Shown here: piece by piece, positions 11,714 through 22,700 of the stretch
Layout: each line of letters opens with the position of its first letter
Position numbering within the stretch: the stretch's first letter is position 1
Source: a virus
Reading direction: 5' to 3' (one strand)
Length of the DNA: 24,766 nt
Virus record (IMG/VR): IMGVR_UViG_3300047493_000068
Location: 1 to 24,766 of that record
The notes under the pieces: generated by a model
What the model was told of the DNA's origin: nothing
The model's database searches: none
The model's input: only the letters and a program-made list of their open reading frames with translations
Made by a program: the position numbers and the translations under genes

Positions 11714-12813
11714 GCACATCTCAGCCCAGCATCGTGGCCGAACTGGTCGCGCGCTGCCATAGCAACCCGGCACCGCTCTCAGCCTGGGAACGCAAGTTCC
11801 TTGATGAGGCTGCCGAATGGGATCGGCCGCCCTCGCCGAGGCAGCTTGCGACGATGGAGCGGATCGCGAACCGTATTGCACCGTCCGAAATAGCGCTGAT
11901 GCTGGCGGAGCGCATGGAGGACGTGGCGATGGCGCTCCAGGGCGATCCGCCGACCTATCGGCACGGAAATCAGATCCGGTACGGCACCCACTTTTCCCTA
12001 TCGATTGAGGTCAGGGGGCAGAAGCGCGGAACGTGGTGCGCACATGACGATGACAAGAAAGGTGGAGACGCGCTCGGCCTTGTCGCTTACCTGCGCGGTC
12101 AGGGCGCGGCCGACGCAGTGCAGTGGGCGAAGCGTTTCCTCGGCATAGGCGATGGCGAGCCGTTGCCCCCGGTGTTGCCACGCGCAGCGAGACCCGAGCC
12201 AGAGGCTAAACCGACGCTTCCGCTGGCCCGCACCATGTGGGCCGAGGCCACATCGGCCGCCGGCACACTGGTGGAGCGCTATCTTCAGTCTCGCGGCCTG
12301 ACGCTGCCACTGTCGCCCGTCCTGCGGTTTCACCCGGCCTGCGCAAGGGGCAAGGAGCGGCTGCCGGCGATGGTCGCGCTCATGACCGATCCCGCTACGG
12401 CCGAGCCGGTGGGCGTGCATCGCACCTTTTTGCGCCCAGACGGCCTCGGAAAGGCTGAGGGCCAGGCGAAGATGATGCTCGGCGGCTCCGGCGTCGTCCG
12501 CCTCTCGCCCGATGACGAGGTGACCATCGGCCTGGGCCTGGCCGAAGGCATTGAGACGGCGCTCTCCGTCATGCAGGAGGCGGGCTGGTCGCCGGTTTGG
12601 GCATGCGGCAGCGCGGGCGCCATCTCCACCTTCCCCGCGCTGCCCGGCATCGAGGCCCTAACAATCTTCGCCGATGCCGATGCGAACGGCGCCGGCATCA
12701 AGGCCGCCGGGGCGTGCGCGGCCCGATGGGCGGAAGCCGGTCGGGAGGTCATCGTTCACTACCCGCGTGCTGGCGGGATGGACTGGAACGATGTCGCGCG
12801 GGGTGCCGCTTGA
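11710..12813 (+). CDS. Toprim-domain primase-like protein
   Basis: This 367-residue protein starts at GTG (11710), overlapping the previous stop. The middle (about residues 170-265) resembles the region preceding Toprim in phage and plasmid primases (DUF7146-like), with LVERYLQSRGL and the LRFHPAC segment. The C-terminal Toprim domain (Toprim_3-like) shows LAEGIETALSVM with Glu279 and IFADADANGAG with Asp322 and Asp324, the metal-binding residues that support phosphoryl transfer. It ends with GGMDWNDV, typical of these primases. There is a possible zinc-free DNA-binding N-terminus with HFSLSIEVRGQKRGTWCAHD. It is followed directly by a P-loop ATPase, which together make a primase-helicase pair for starting phage-type DNA replication. 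Confidence 0.82.
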   Translation: MSTSQPSIVAELVARCHSNPAPLSAWERKFLDEAAEWDRPPSPRQLATMERIANRIAPSEIALMLAERMEDVAMALQGDPPTYRHGNQIRYGTHFSLSIEVRGQKRGTWCAHDDDKKGGDALGLVAYLRGQGAADAVQWAKRFLGIGDGEPLPPVLPRAARPEPEAKPTLPLARTMWAEATSAAGTLVERYLQSRGLTLPLSPVLRFHPACARGKERLPAMVALMTDPATAEPVGVHRTFLRPDGLGKAEGQAKMMLGGSGVVRLSPDDEVTIGLGLAEGIETALSVMQEAGWSPVWACGSAGAISTFPALPGIEALTIFADADANGAGIKAAGACAARWAEAGREVIVHYPRAGGMDWNDVARGAA

Positions 12814-14054
12814 TGGACCGCGGCAGCCCCGAGGAATTCTTCCGCCAGCACGGGACCAGCGAGAGGTTCGTGCCGCAGGACGAGGCACCTGACGCCGATG
12901 CATCACCACGCCGTGGCCGGGCAAGGGGGCAAGGAGAGACACCGAAACCTCCGCCGCCCCCGATCGAGCCGAGGCTCGTCTTCCCGAGCTCGCTCCGTGG
13001 CCTGCCCATCCCCGAAATGGAGTGGATCGTCGACGGCTGGATACCCATCGGCGACGTGACGCTGCTCTACGGTGATGGGGGCGTGGGCAAGACCTTGCTC
13101 GCTCAGGAGCTGATGGCATCCACGGCGATCGGCGCACCATGGTGCACGCTGCCAGCGCGCCGCTGCAAGTCCCTGGGCGTTTTCTGCGAAGATGACGACG
13201 ATGAGCTGCACCGTCGTCAGGATAGCATCCAGCGCTTTCTAGGCACCGACTTTCACGACGACCGCATGGACAACATGTGCTGGTGGACGCGCAAGGGTGA
13301 GAACAACCTCCTCTGCACCTTCGACTATGAGGGCGTCATCCAGCTCACCCCGCTATATTTCGCTATCCTGGATGCGGCAAAGGATATGGGCGCGCGACTG
13401 GTCATCCTCGACACGGCGGCAGACCTCTTCGGCGGCAATGAAAACGACCGCGGCCAAGTCCGCCAGTTCATGGGCTCTCTGTCCCGCCTCGCCATGGCCA
13501 TCGGGGGCGCCGTCGTCATGTGCGCCCACCCCAGCAAATCGGGTATGGCGGTTGGCGGAAGCATGGACAGCGGCTCAACCGGCTGGAGCAATTCCGCCCG
13601 GTCCCGCCTCTCCCTGGAACGCCTCAAGGCCGATGGCGAAGAGCCGGTCGATACCAACGAGCGCATCCTGACGAAGCGGAAGGCCAACCGATCAAGCATC
13701 GGCGAGGTTATCAAGCTCCGCTGGCACGATGGTGTCATAGCCTCGCCACAGGTGTCGGGGACCGCCTCCTCGACCGTGCAGGCGGATGCTTTGGATGCGG
13801 ACAAGACGTTCCTCGCCATCCTGAACCGGTGCACGGGGCAAGCAGTCTACGTTACTCATTCGCGAAACGCGGGCAACTTTGCACCCAAAGTCTTCGCCAA
13901 ACAGCCCGATCGGTCCGGCTTCACGATCAGGGAATTTGATGCGGCGATGCAGCGGCTCATCGCGAATAACGTCATCCGGGTTGAGACTTACAGGAGTGCC
14001 AATCGTCACTTTCGCGACCGCCTGGCCGTGGTCACCAAGGACCACGACGATTAA
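12813..14054 (+). CDS. RepA/RecA-type P-loop ATPase, probable replicative helicase
   Basis: This 413-residue AAA_25/RepA-like ATPase has Walker A GDGGVGKT (residues 87-94) and Walker B-like LVILD (196-200). A later conserved stretch VVMCAHPSKSG fits the sensor region of RSF1010 RepA-like hexameric helicases. The first 55 residues are proline-rich and likely disordered. The last 110 residues form an added domain that may bind DNA (FTIREFDAAMQRLIANNVIR looks like a winged helix). The start overlaps the primase stop as TGATG. It would unwind DNA at the origin together with the Toprim protein. It is the final gene of the replication operon. Confidence 0.85.
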   Translation: MDRGSPEEFFRQHGTSERFVPQDEAPDADASPRRGRARGQGETPKPPPPPIEPRLVFPSSLRGLPIPEMEWIVDGWIPIGDVTLLYGDGGVGKTLLAQELMASTAIGAPWCTLPARRCKSLGVFCEDDDDELHRRQDSIQRFLGTDFHDDRMDNMCWWTRKGENNLLCTFDYEGVIQLTPLYFAILDAAKDMGARLVILDTAADLFGGNENDRGQVRQFMGSLSRLAMAIGGAVVMCAHPSKSGMAVGGSMDSGSTGWSNSARSRLSLERLKADGEEPVDTNERILTKRKANRSSIGEVIKLRWHDGVIASPQVSGTASSTVQADALDADKTFLAILNRCTGQAVYVTHSRNAGNFAPKVFAKQPDRSGFTIREFDAAMQRLIANNVIRVETYRSANRHFRDRLAVVTKDHDD

Positions 14055-14285
14055 AATCGGGCGCACGATTACCATCCAGAGAGAGCGCGTTGACCCTGTC
14101 TATCGTGATGGGTTCTGAAATATTACGGCAGTATTATGAGCAATTGGGGATTTTTCTGCGATCAATCTAAGCGTCGATATGGCGAAAAACCTAGTGCAGA
14201 ACGGTAACTGTCTTGTCGTTACTACCAAAATAAACGAAAATGTCGTTAGCAGCATCGTGTTATTATCACTTTTGAGGGTTTTTAT
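14055..14285 (+). other. AT-richer noncoding gap between replication and virion genes
   Basis: This 231-bp stretch is visibly richer in A and T than either neighbour and has no supported ORF. It contains AATATTACGGCAGTATTAT, a run ending TTATTATCAC, and GAGGG at 14274-14278, which serves the next start. It is the natural place for a promoter of the large virion genes, and possibly for a phage-specific promoter, but I cannot assign -35 and -10 boxes with confidence. Confidence 0.45.
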
Positions 14286-14570
14286 GTGATGATTAGCTTC
14301 AAGGTTAATCGGGCAGCGAACAACAACAAGAGGAACACCGGCTCCGCGCTGCAAGCTCGGGAAAACCGAGATTCTGCGGCCGAAGTCGACACGCTGATGA
14401 CGCTGAACGATGCTGTGCTGAGGGCCTATGGTTACACCTTGGGCACGAGCGAGACGGCTCAAGCGCGGCGATACACGATCGCAGACCGTGAGGCTGCCGC
14501 GGCGGCGCTGCTCGATCGTGTTGCGTCGATGGGCATCGGGCGGTCCGGCGACACACCGCGTGTGTCGTAA
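14286..14570 (+). CDS. Small hypothetical protein (94 aa)
   Basis: The GTG at 14286 has GAGGG 7 nt upstream; an ATG follows immediately at 14289. The protein begins with a basic asparagine-rich segment (FKVNRAANNNKRN) and continues as an alanine-rich helical domain. It stands 41 bp before the 717-residue virion gene and is probably co-transcribed with it. Function unknown; it may be a head-completion or scaffolding-like small protein, but there is no direct evidence. Confidence 0.55.
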   Translation: MMISFKVNRAANNNKRNTGSALQARENRDSAAEVDTLMTLNDAVLRAYGYTLGTSETAQARRYTIADREAAAAALLDRVASMGIGRSGDTPRVS

Positions 14571-14610
14571 TGAGAGACCATCTCGCGCCAGGTGTTGAGG
14601 GCGCCTACTG

Positions 14611-16764
14611 ATGGCCGCCATCCCTGACACAATCGTCCTGCCGTCCGTCACGCCGCGGATCGACGCGCCCGATACGCAACAGGACGTGCAGCCTCTTGCG
14701 GCGGAAGGGCTGCAAAAGATCGGCGATGCTTCACTCAAGACCGGCCAGTTTTTTGGCCAGCTTCAGACCACAGACGTGCTGAATCAGGCTGGCAGCCAAG
14801 CTGACGCGGTTCTCGACCACGTCATGCAGCTCCGGGGTCAGGATGCGTTGACCGCAATCCCCGCCGCGCAGAAGCAGGTTCAAGACATCTACAGCAAAGC
14901 TCGCTCTCAATTAGGTTCGCTTGACCAGATCGGACAATTTGACCAGACGGCTGGTCAGATGGTCACGCGCTATTATGGGCGGTATTTTGCGGAAAAGGGG
15001 CAGGAAGCTCAGGTTGAATATGCCGGCGCCACCAATCAGCAGCTCGTGGATACTTCCAATCATCAATCATACGCGGCGACGACCTTAAGCGATCCCGCGG
15101 CGTCGGATGCGAGCTTTCAAGATTCGCTCAAAACCGGCAGATCGGCAGCCGTTCAGGCAACCCAGCTCGCAGGAAATGAGAAGGACCCTGCAATCGTCAC
15201 CGACGCGGTGCGCCAAAGCGATAGCAGGCAGGCGTCGATTTTTATTGAGGGGTGGTTGAACAAAAACCCAACCGTTGGTGCGCAGTTCCTTCAGAAATAC
15301 GCGCCGATGCTTGACCCACAAGCATACCAGACGCTGTACCGGGCCGCGCGAAGCGCCACGTTGCCGATGGACTCCAATGCCATTGCGGACGGGGTTCTCG
15401 GCATTGCCGGGCCGCAGGCGACCAGCGGCGGAACTGCCGCGACGGGTGGTCAGCGTCCGGTAAACAACCCCGGCAATCTTCGGGTGCCAGGATCAAAGAC
15501 TGACTTTCAGCAATTCCCAACCCAGCAGGCCGGGGTCCAAGCGCTTCAGGATCAGCTTATCCTTGATAATAAGCCGGTCGCGCAAGGTGGCCATGGCTTA
15601 ACGACGCTGGCCCAGATCATAGGCGATCCAGTCCATGGATGGGCGCCTTCCACCGAGAACAACACTGCGGCGTATATTGCAAACGTCTCGTCGTGGACGG
15701 GTATTGACCCAAACAAACCGATCGACCTTTCTGACCCAGCAACACGTAATGCCGTGACTGCCGCGATCATCCGGCAAGAGGGTGGGAGCAGAAGCGCCGG
15801 CGGCGCCCAAGCGCTTCAGGAGATGGGTGCAAATTTGCCGGCTCTGATGGACCAAGCCGGCCAGCAGGCGATGAAGCTGCATCCGGACGATGCGGACAAC
15901 GCCTATCAATCGGCGTCCTATGCGGTCTATCGCAAATACCAATCGATGGTTGTGTCCAATGACGCGGCACAAAAGGCCAACCTGTTGACCGTGGCCAATG
16001 CGGTGACGCAAGGCAAGTTCACCGATCCGGATCAGATTTTTAAGGCGGGCGGTGCGACTGCGCAAGCCTGGGTCAACTTGGATCCTGACGCCCGAGCTAC
16101 GGTGTTCACGCTGATGAAGCACAATCTGCCGGGTGCCGATGTCGTTTGGTCGCCGCAGGCGCAGTCCATGAGCGATCAGCTTGTTGGGCTTTCGATCACC
16201 GATCCGGCGGCGTTTCGGAAGGTCAACCTGCTTGATCCGCATTACCTTGATGTGATGCCGCACGACATGATCAGCGCTCTGTCCAATCGGCAGACGGATG
16301 CGATGGCGACCGCGTCGAGAGGGGTAAGTGATGACGATATTCGCTCGGCGCTTTCCTTCGTTTCGCCGCTGGCAATTTCTGGTGGCATCAATCCCAAGGC
16401 GATAGAGGGCACGTCGGATTACCAGACGTATCAGCAGTTCGTGGGGGCCTTCACGGCCGATGTGAGCGCCTATTTTGATCAGCACAGCCGGATGCCGGAC
16501 GCCGCGACGCAACAGCAAATTGCACGCCGCCTTCTGATCAAGGGAACGGTCGCCGGAACAGGCAGCATGTTCTTCGGCCCAAAGTCCGAATATCTGTTCG
16601 AGGCCGAAGGTCAGGGCGGCAATTTGCCGGGCTTTCAGGCAATCATACCGCCGGATCAGCTATCGGCGATCAATACGGCCTACAGCAAGATGTACGGGCA
16701 CCCGCCAGACATGGCGACCGCGACGCAGCTGTATCTTGAGTCTCTGGCGCCCAAACCCCAATGA
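14611..16764 (+). CDS. Phage internal virion/ejection-type protein with lysozyme-like segment
   Basis: This 717-residue protein resembles internal virion or structural proteins of podovirus-like phages. Residues about 284-392 (PVNNPGNLR, then FQQFPTQQAGVQAL, then HGWAPSTENNTAAYI and SSWTGIDPNKPID) match the peptidoglycan-cleaving, lysozyme/transglycosylase-like segment often found in virion-associated proteins that open the cell wall during DNA entry. The first 250 residues are glutamine- and alanine-rich helices. The remainder is helical with many aspartates. No signal peptide or membrane segment is present, as expected for a protein packaged in a particle. Its stop overlaps the start of the 2301-residue gene (ATGA), so the two are made together. 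No catalytic residue can be assigned by eye. Confidence 0.72.
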   Translation: MAAIPDTIVLPSVTPRIDAPDTQQDVQPLAAEGLQKIGDASLKTGQFFGQLQTTDVLNQAGSQADAVLDHVMQLRGQDALTAIPAAQKQVQDIYSKARSQLGSLDQIGQFDQTAGQMVTRYYGRYFAEKGQEAQVEYAGATNQQLVDTSNHQSYAATTLSDPAASDASFQDSLKTGRSAAVQATQLAGNEKDPAIVTDAVRQSDSRQASIFIEGWLNKNPTVGAQFLQKYAPMLDPQAYQTLYRAARSATLPMDSNAIADGVLGIAGPQATSGGTAATGGQRPVNNPGNLRVPGSKTDFQQFPTQQAGVQALQDQLILDNKPVAQGGHGLTTLAQIIGDPVHGWAPSTENNTAAYIANVSSWTGIDPNKPIDLSDPATRNAVTAAIIRQEGGSRSAGGAQALQEMGANLPALMDQAGQQAMKLHPDDADNAYQSASYAVYRKYQSMVVSNDAAQKANLLTVANAVTQGKFTDPDQIFKAGGATAQAWVNLDPDARATVFTLMKHNLPGADVVWSPQAQSMSDQLVGLSITDPAAFRKVNLLDPHYLDVMPHDMISALSNRQTDAMATASRGVSDDDIRSALSFVSPLAISGGINPKAIEGTSDYQTYQQFVGAFTADVSAYFDQHSRMPDAATQQQIARRLLIKGTVAGTGSMFFGPKSEYLFEAEGQGGNLPGFQAIIPPDQLSAINTAYSKMYGHPPDMATATQLYLESLAPKPQ

Positions 16765-19700
16765 GCGGAAACGAAACCGATCTGCCTGACGTGGAGCCGG
16801 AAGCGCTTGTGCCGTCGGCCGGTTCTGGGGTGCCGTCGCCCGCGCCGGCTGCGGCGTCCGGTGGTGGTCTGCCGCCAAACATCACACCCGGGGATGCCGA
16901 AGAAGCGGGCTCTGCGGGTGCCACGCCGCCGCCGCCGCCGGCTAAACCGCAGGTGCAGCCAGCCGCACCGCCAAATGCCTTGGCCGCGTCGGGTGCGGGA
17001 GTGCCGCTACCGACCAGCCCTGACTTTTGGACTGCGCAGATCGCGCGCATGGCGGACCAGCAACGCGGTCAGGCGACATCGAACCTGGTCAGTGCGCAGG
17101 ACGTGGATCCTGACAAGGCGGCAGCTGCCCGCACCTTGGCGCCGTTGCTTGGACTGCCGGCAGTTGCCATGGAGGACAATCCATCATTCTGGCAGCAGCA
17201 GGCGGATTTGCGGGTTGCGCGGGGTGTCATGAGCACCGATCAGCAATTGCAGAAATGGCTGGCATCGGATCCAGGCAACGCCAAGGTTGCGCAAGGCGAC
17301 GTTCCGCAGCTTGGGCTGATCGGGCGGCTGTGGAACGGGTTCAGTGAAGGCTTCACGCAGTCAATGTTGGAGCAGCGCATCGGCGAGCTTGGGTTTTCGG
17401 AGCAGACTGGAACTGCTTCCCCAAGGCAGATAAACCTTCTCCAAACGTTCAAAGAGCAGGCCGCCGCGCAGCCCAAAGAAAAGGGCACGGCCGCGCATAT
17501 CGGTGGATTTTTGGGTGGCACTGCTCAGATGTTTGCCAACGCCCTGCCGGAAGCCGCTACGGGTGCCGCGTACGGCGGCGTCACCGGGGCTTTTGGTGGC
17601 GCTACGGCCGGTGGTGTCGGCGCGATCCCTGGCGCGATCGCGGGCGCGATTGGTGGCGGAGTGTTTGGCCTTACCGCCGGCATCGCTGGGCAAAGCGCCA
17701 TTGAAACTTCCGGTCAGACGTATGACACGCTCAACGATGCGAAGGACAAGCTCGGTCGGCCAATTCCGGAGTCCACCAAGCAGGCGGCCTCAGTGCTGTC
17801 TGGCGTGGTCACGGGCGCTTTGGCGCTGGCTGGCGGCAAAGTGCTCGGCGCGCCGGCCAAGGCGCTGGTAGCGCCTTTCGTGCGCGATGTTGCGGTTGAG
17901 GCGGCGACGCGCCCGACATTGGCGCGAGCGCTCGGCACCTTCGCCAAAAGCGCAGTCAAAGCCGGCGTGACGGGTGCGCTGGTCAACGGCGGGATGACGG
18001 CGACGCAGTTGATTGCGCCGCAGGTTGCGGAGGCTGTCACGTCGCCGGATTTCGAAACGGCCGCCAACGATCCCGAGATGCGCCAGCAGCTGATAAACCA
18101 GATTGTCGACTCCATGGAGCAGGGCGCGCTCGCTTTTCCGCTCATGGAATTGCCCATGCGCGGGGTGAGCCTCTATGCCGATGTGGTTCGGGCTCGCGCT
18201 GCCGCCCGCAGCGCCGGCCAATGGGCGCAGATGAGCGATGCTGCGGGCGCCAGCAAAACCCGCCAGCGCGCGCCGGATGCTTTTTCGGCGCTCATGCAGA
18301 TGCACGCTAGCGCCGGGGACGTGGACAGCATCTATGTCCCTGCCGACCGTGTGGCTGAACTCTATCAGGGCATGCAGACGCGGCCTGGCGATGCGCAAGA
18401 CCCGTTTGCCTTCGTGCCGGACATGCAGGAGCAGATGGACCAGGGTTTGCTGACCGGCGGGGATGTGCAGATCCCGACCGCGCAGTTTGTCGCGCACCTT
18501 GCCGGAACGGACATTGAGCGCAACTTGCGTCCTGATATCCGTTTTGCCCCGGATGGCTTTACGTTGCGTGAGGCTTTGGAGCTGCAAAACCATCCGCCGG
18601 CCGATCTGACTGGCTTGACGGATGAAGATGCCGGCGATGTGGGCGTCGATCATCGGGGCGCGGCAATCCAAGCGGTCAAGGCCGACATCACCGATCAACT
18701 GCGCCGCGCGGGGTTCACCCCAAACGTTGCCGAGCAATACGCCACGCTGATCGCAGCGCGGTATGGTGCGCGCGGTGATGATTTTGCTCAGTCGCCTCTG
18801 GATCTGTATCGACAGGAAGGCCTGCAGGTGCTGCGGGAGGATCAGCCGCGCGTTGGTCCCGCGACCTATAGCGGGATTGACGAGGCCATAGACAGCTTGC
18901 GGCGCGGCGACAGGCAGCCAAGCGACCGGCAACTCTATGGTCCCAGTCTGCTTGAATACCTGACCGGCGGCTCATCGGGCCAGGGCATGAACCGCGCTCA
19001 TGAGCTTTCCGAAGGCGGCCGGCGCGAAGCGGCCGGCGGTATCCAAGATACGGGCGGCGATATTGCCGCGATGGGCGGAAACGACTGGCACCGTGGCCAG
19101 CCGGGTCGGCGCAAGCTGATCAACCCGGAGGGCATGCGCATTGAGGAAGCAGCTCAGCGGGCCCATGACGCAGGTTATTTCCCGGACCATCCGGACGTGC
19201 CGGACATCAATGAGTTTTTGTCGGCGTTGCAGGATGAGCTGAACGGGCGGCAGCGCTATGTGCCGCCGGAAGGTGAGGCGCTGAAACGCGAGCAAGCGCG
19301 GGCCATTTCCGAGCAGCTGCGGCAGTTTTTGGATGAGCGCGGCATCAACATCAAGACCGCTACCAATGCCGAAATCAAGCGCGCGCTTGATGAGGCTCAA
19401 CAGGGCGGCGGCGTGCGTCGTGAAGGCATTGCCGAGCGTGCTGGTGAGCCCCCCGCCGCCGGCGCGCAGCGGCCGTCTGCGCCTCAAGCGCCGGCTGCCA
19501 CCAGGGCTGCGCCTCGCGTCATCACGCTCAAGGACCTGAAGGCGTTGAACCTGACCGGCGGCGCAAACGAGGAAGTGGACGGAGAAGGCATGGCGGCCGA
19601 TTTTGCGCGCATCATCAGGGAGGCGAACGAACGCGGCGAGACGGTAACGTGGCGTGAAGACGGCGAGCGGCCGCAGGTGTTGCACACCGACTCGGCGGGC

Positions 19701-22700
19701 CGGGTGCGCAATGATAAGGGCCTGCCCGTTGGCTGGATGGGCGCACTGACGCACCCGACTACGCGGCTTGAGATTACGCCGCGGGATGTCACGCTCAACC
19801 AGCCGGATGGCAGCTTTGGTATGCGGGGGTCGATCACGCTCGGCAGCGGTGAGCGGATCGTGCGTCTGTTCAAAGGTTCCGACCGTTCGACGTTTTTGCA
19901 CGAGATGGGCCATCAGTTCCTCGACGAGCTTCTGCGTGATGCGATGCGCGATGACGCGCCGGATGATCTTAAGGCCGACGCCGCAACGGTTCGGAAATGG
20001 CTCGGCCTAAAAGATGGCGAGATGCCGGGCGTCGATGGCCACGAGAAGTTCGCCACCGGGTTTGAAACCTACCTCATGGAGGGCAAAGCGCCGTCCGTTG
20101 AGCTTCAAACGGCTTTCCAGAAGTTTGCGGCTTGGCTGACGCGCATCTATCGAACAATTGTCGCCATCGGCTCTCCGATTACGCCGCAAATCCGCGGTGT
20201 CATGGATCGGCTGCTTGCTACCGATGACGCGATTGCCGAGGCAAAGCGCGGTTTGAATTTGAACCCGGTTTTCAAAACGGCAGAAGATGCCGGCATGACT
20301 AAAGGCGAGTTTGCCGCCTACACGGCCATTATACGCAAAGCGCAGGCTCAGGCCCATGATCAGGTGCTCAAACGCACGATGCGGACGGAAGCGCTCAAGG
20401 ACAAGCTGGCGTGGACAGCGGAGTCCGATGCTGTCCGACCTGAGATTGAACAACAGGTGAAAAGCCGGCCAGCGCTGCAAGCGTGGCATCTTCTGGCCTA
20501 CGGCCGCGACATCCTTGATCCTGACCGCGAGGTGGCAGCCACCAAGCTTGATCTGGCGGCAACGCGCAATATCCTGGGCGCGTCATTCCCGCGTCTGCCG
20601 CGCGGTTTGACGGCGAAGGAGGGCGGCATTCACCCCGATGCGCTGGCCCCGGCCTTTGGCTACGAGTCCGGCGAAGCGATGCTGCGTGACATCGTGAACG
20701 AAAATGTGGGCCGCGAGGACGCTGCGGTGCAAATGGGCCGCGCTCTGCCGCTGAACAAGTACATCGCGGCCCTGGTGGATCAGGGCATTGATGAGCAGCT
20801 GGAACAGTTGTTCGGGGATCCTTTGACCGATGGCACGGTGGAGGAAACCGCGCTTGCTGCCGCGCATAATAAGGGGCAGCGCGACGTTTTAGCCGCCGAG
20901 ATGCGCCAACTCGGAAAACAGGCTGGTCAGGAACCACCCTATACGGTGCAGCAGGTGACGCAGTGGGTTCGTGCGTCGCTCGCCGACACGCCGATCAAAC
21001 ACGCCATTAACGTCGCAAAATACCGAAAAGCTGAGGCGCAAGCCGGACTTGAGACGCAGCGTTTTCTGCTGGCTCGTAAGCCAATTGATGCTTTCAAGGC
21101 CAAGCAGCGCCAGATGATTGCTCACGTGTTTGCGACCGAAGCCGAGCGGCTTCAGAAAGATTGGCAAATTACGACGACCTATTGGCTAAACGTGGCCAAG
21201 GCGGCGACGCGGTCTGGGACTGCCCAGCCATTTGTTGATCAAACGCATGGCATCCTTGAACGGCTTGGGATCAATGTTCGGCGCGACCCGGGCGAGCTAT
21301 CGCGGGCTCTTGCGGGTAAGCCCTTGGCAGATTTCCAAGATGAGCAAAACCGACTTGGCGTCGATCTTGTAATTGCGGATTTCCTGCGCGATCAGGCATT
21401 TCGACAGCACTACCAGACCTTGACATCGGACCAATTTCAAGCCGCGCGCGATGCGGTCAATTCATTGTTGTACGTCGGCCGCCGGCAGAATTGGGCCGAC
21501 GTGGACGGCCGCCGCGTGGCCTTGAATGAGCTGGCGGATCAGATCGCGGATTCGACTGCCATGCTGCCGAATGTGGTGCGGCCCACCGCTTACATCACGC
21601 CGGGCGCCGTCGAAGGTGGGATGCGCGCTGCCAAGGATCTGCTCGCGAATGGTTTGGGCGGGTTGCGCATGGTGGAACATTTGCTGGTGCAGCTCGACGG
21701 CGGCAAACCGGGGCCGCTTCATGCCGCCCTGTTCGCGCCGATGAAGCGTGCGGCCGAGGTAAAGCGTGGGTTCATTGAGCTAAAAAACAGCCTCCTGAAA
21801 GAAGCGCTCGATGCGATGCCGGCCGACTACAAGGCCACGCTCAAGAACTTGGTTGAGGTACCCGGTCTGACCGACCCAAAGACCGGCAAAAACATTGTCC
21901 TGACCCGTGACAATTTGCTGGCCTTGGCGATGAACATCGGCAACGCCGGAGAGGATTCTAACCTCGAAAAGCTTGCCGCCGGCTTTGGCTGGGAACCTGA
22001 AGCCATCATTCCTGCGCTTAATGAGGTCATGACCAAGACCGACTTTGATTTTGTGCAACGTGTGGGCGACCTTTACGAGCGGTTCCGCGATCCGCTCGAC
22101 CAGATGAGCCGTGAAATGACGGGCGTTGGCCTAAAGTTCGTAGAGCCAACCCCGTTCTCGACCCAGTTTGGCGATTATCGCGGTTGGTATTTCCCGATCA
22201 TTTATGACCGGTTCGAAAACCCAGACGTGTTCATGAAAGAGGACCCGTCCAGCCCCTTTGGGGGGAGCCAGTACTTCCGTGCCACCACAAGGTCAGGCAG
22301 CACCATAGCGCGCACCGGATACAAGGGTCGGCTGGAGTTTGATTTGCGCAACGTCGCGACCAGGATCGACCAGACTTTGCACGATATCGCTTTCCGCCGC
22401 GCTGTGTCCGATGCCTATAAAGTGCTGACCCATAAGCGCATCCGGCAAACCATCATCGACAAGGCTGGTCAGCATTCGTACGATTACCTCAACGACTGGC
22501 TGCGTTCCGTCGCTCGCAGTTCGAATGTCGATGACAAGGCGGTTCAGGGTCTAAACCGGGTGATGCGCTATTTCAGGAGCGGGCTTGGCTCGACCTATAT
22601 CGCCTTCAACCCGATCACGGCATTGCTGCATGGGCCAACCGCATTTTTGCACGGTATGGGCGAGGTGGGGATAAAATACTGGACGGGCGCCGCGCGCGAT

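Noticed and set aside
16740-16790. Programmed frameshift joining the 717- and 2301-residue proteins
   Set aside because: The junction is an ordinary ATGA stop-start overlap and I see no slippery sequence, so coupled separate genes are the simpler explanation.
17790-18932. 380-residue minus-strand ORF inside the giant gene
   Set aside because: It is antisense to an intact 2301-residue frame with good codon use, has arginine-rich nonsense composition and no start signal. The same holds for the minus-strand frames at 15598-16518 and 18972-19913.
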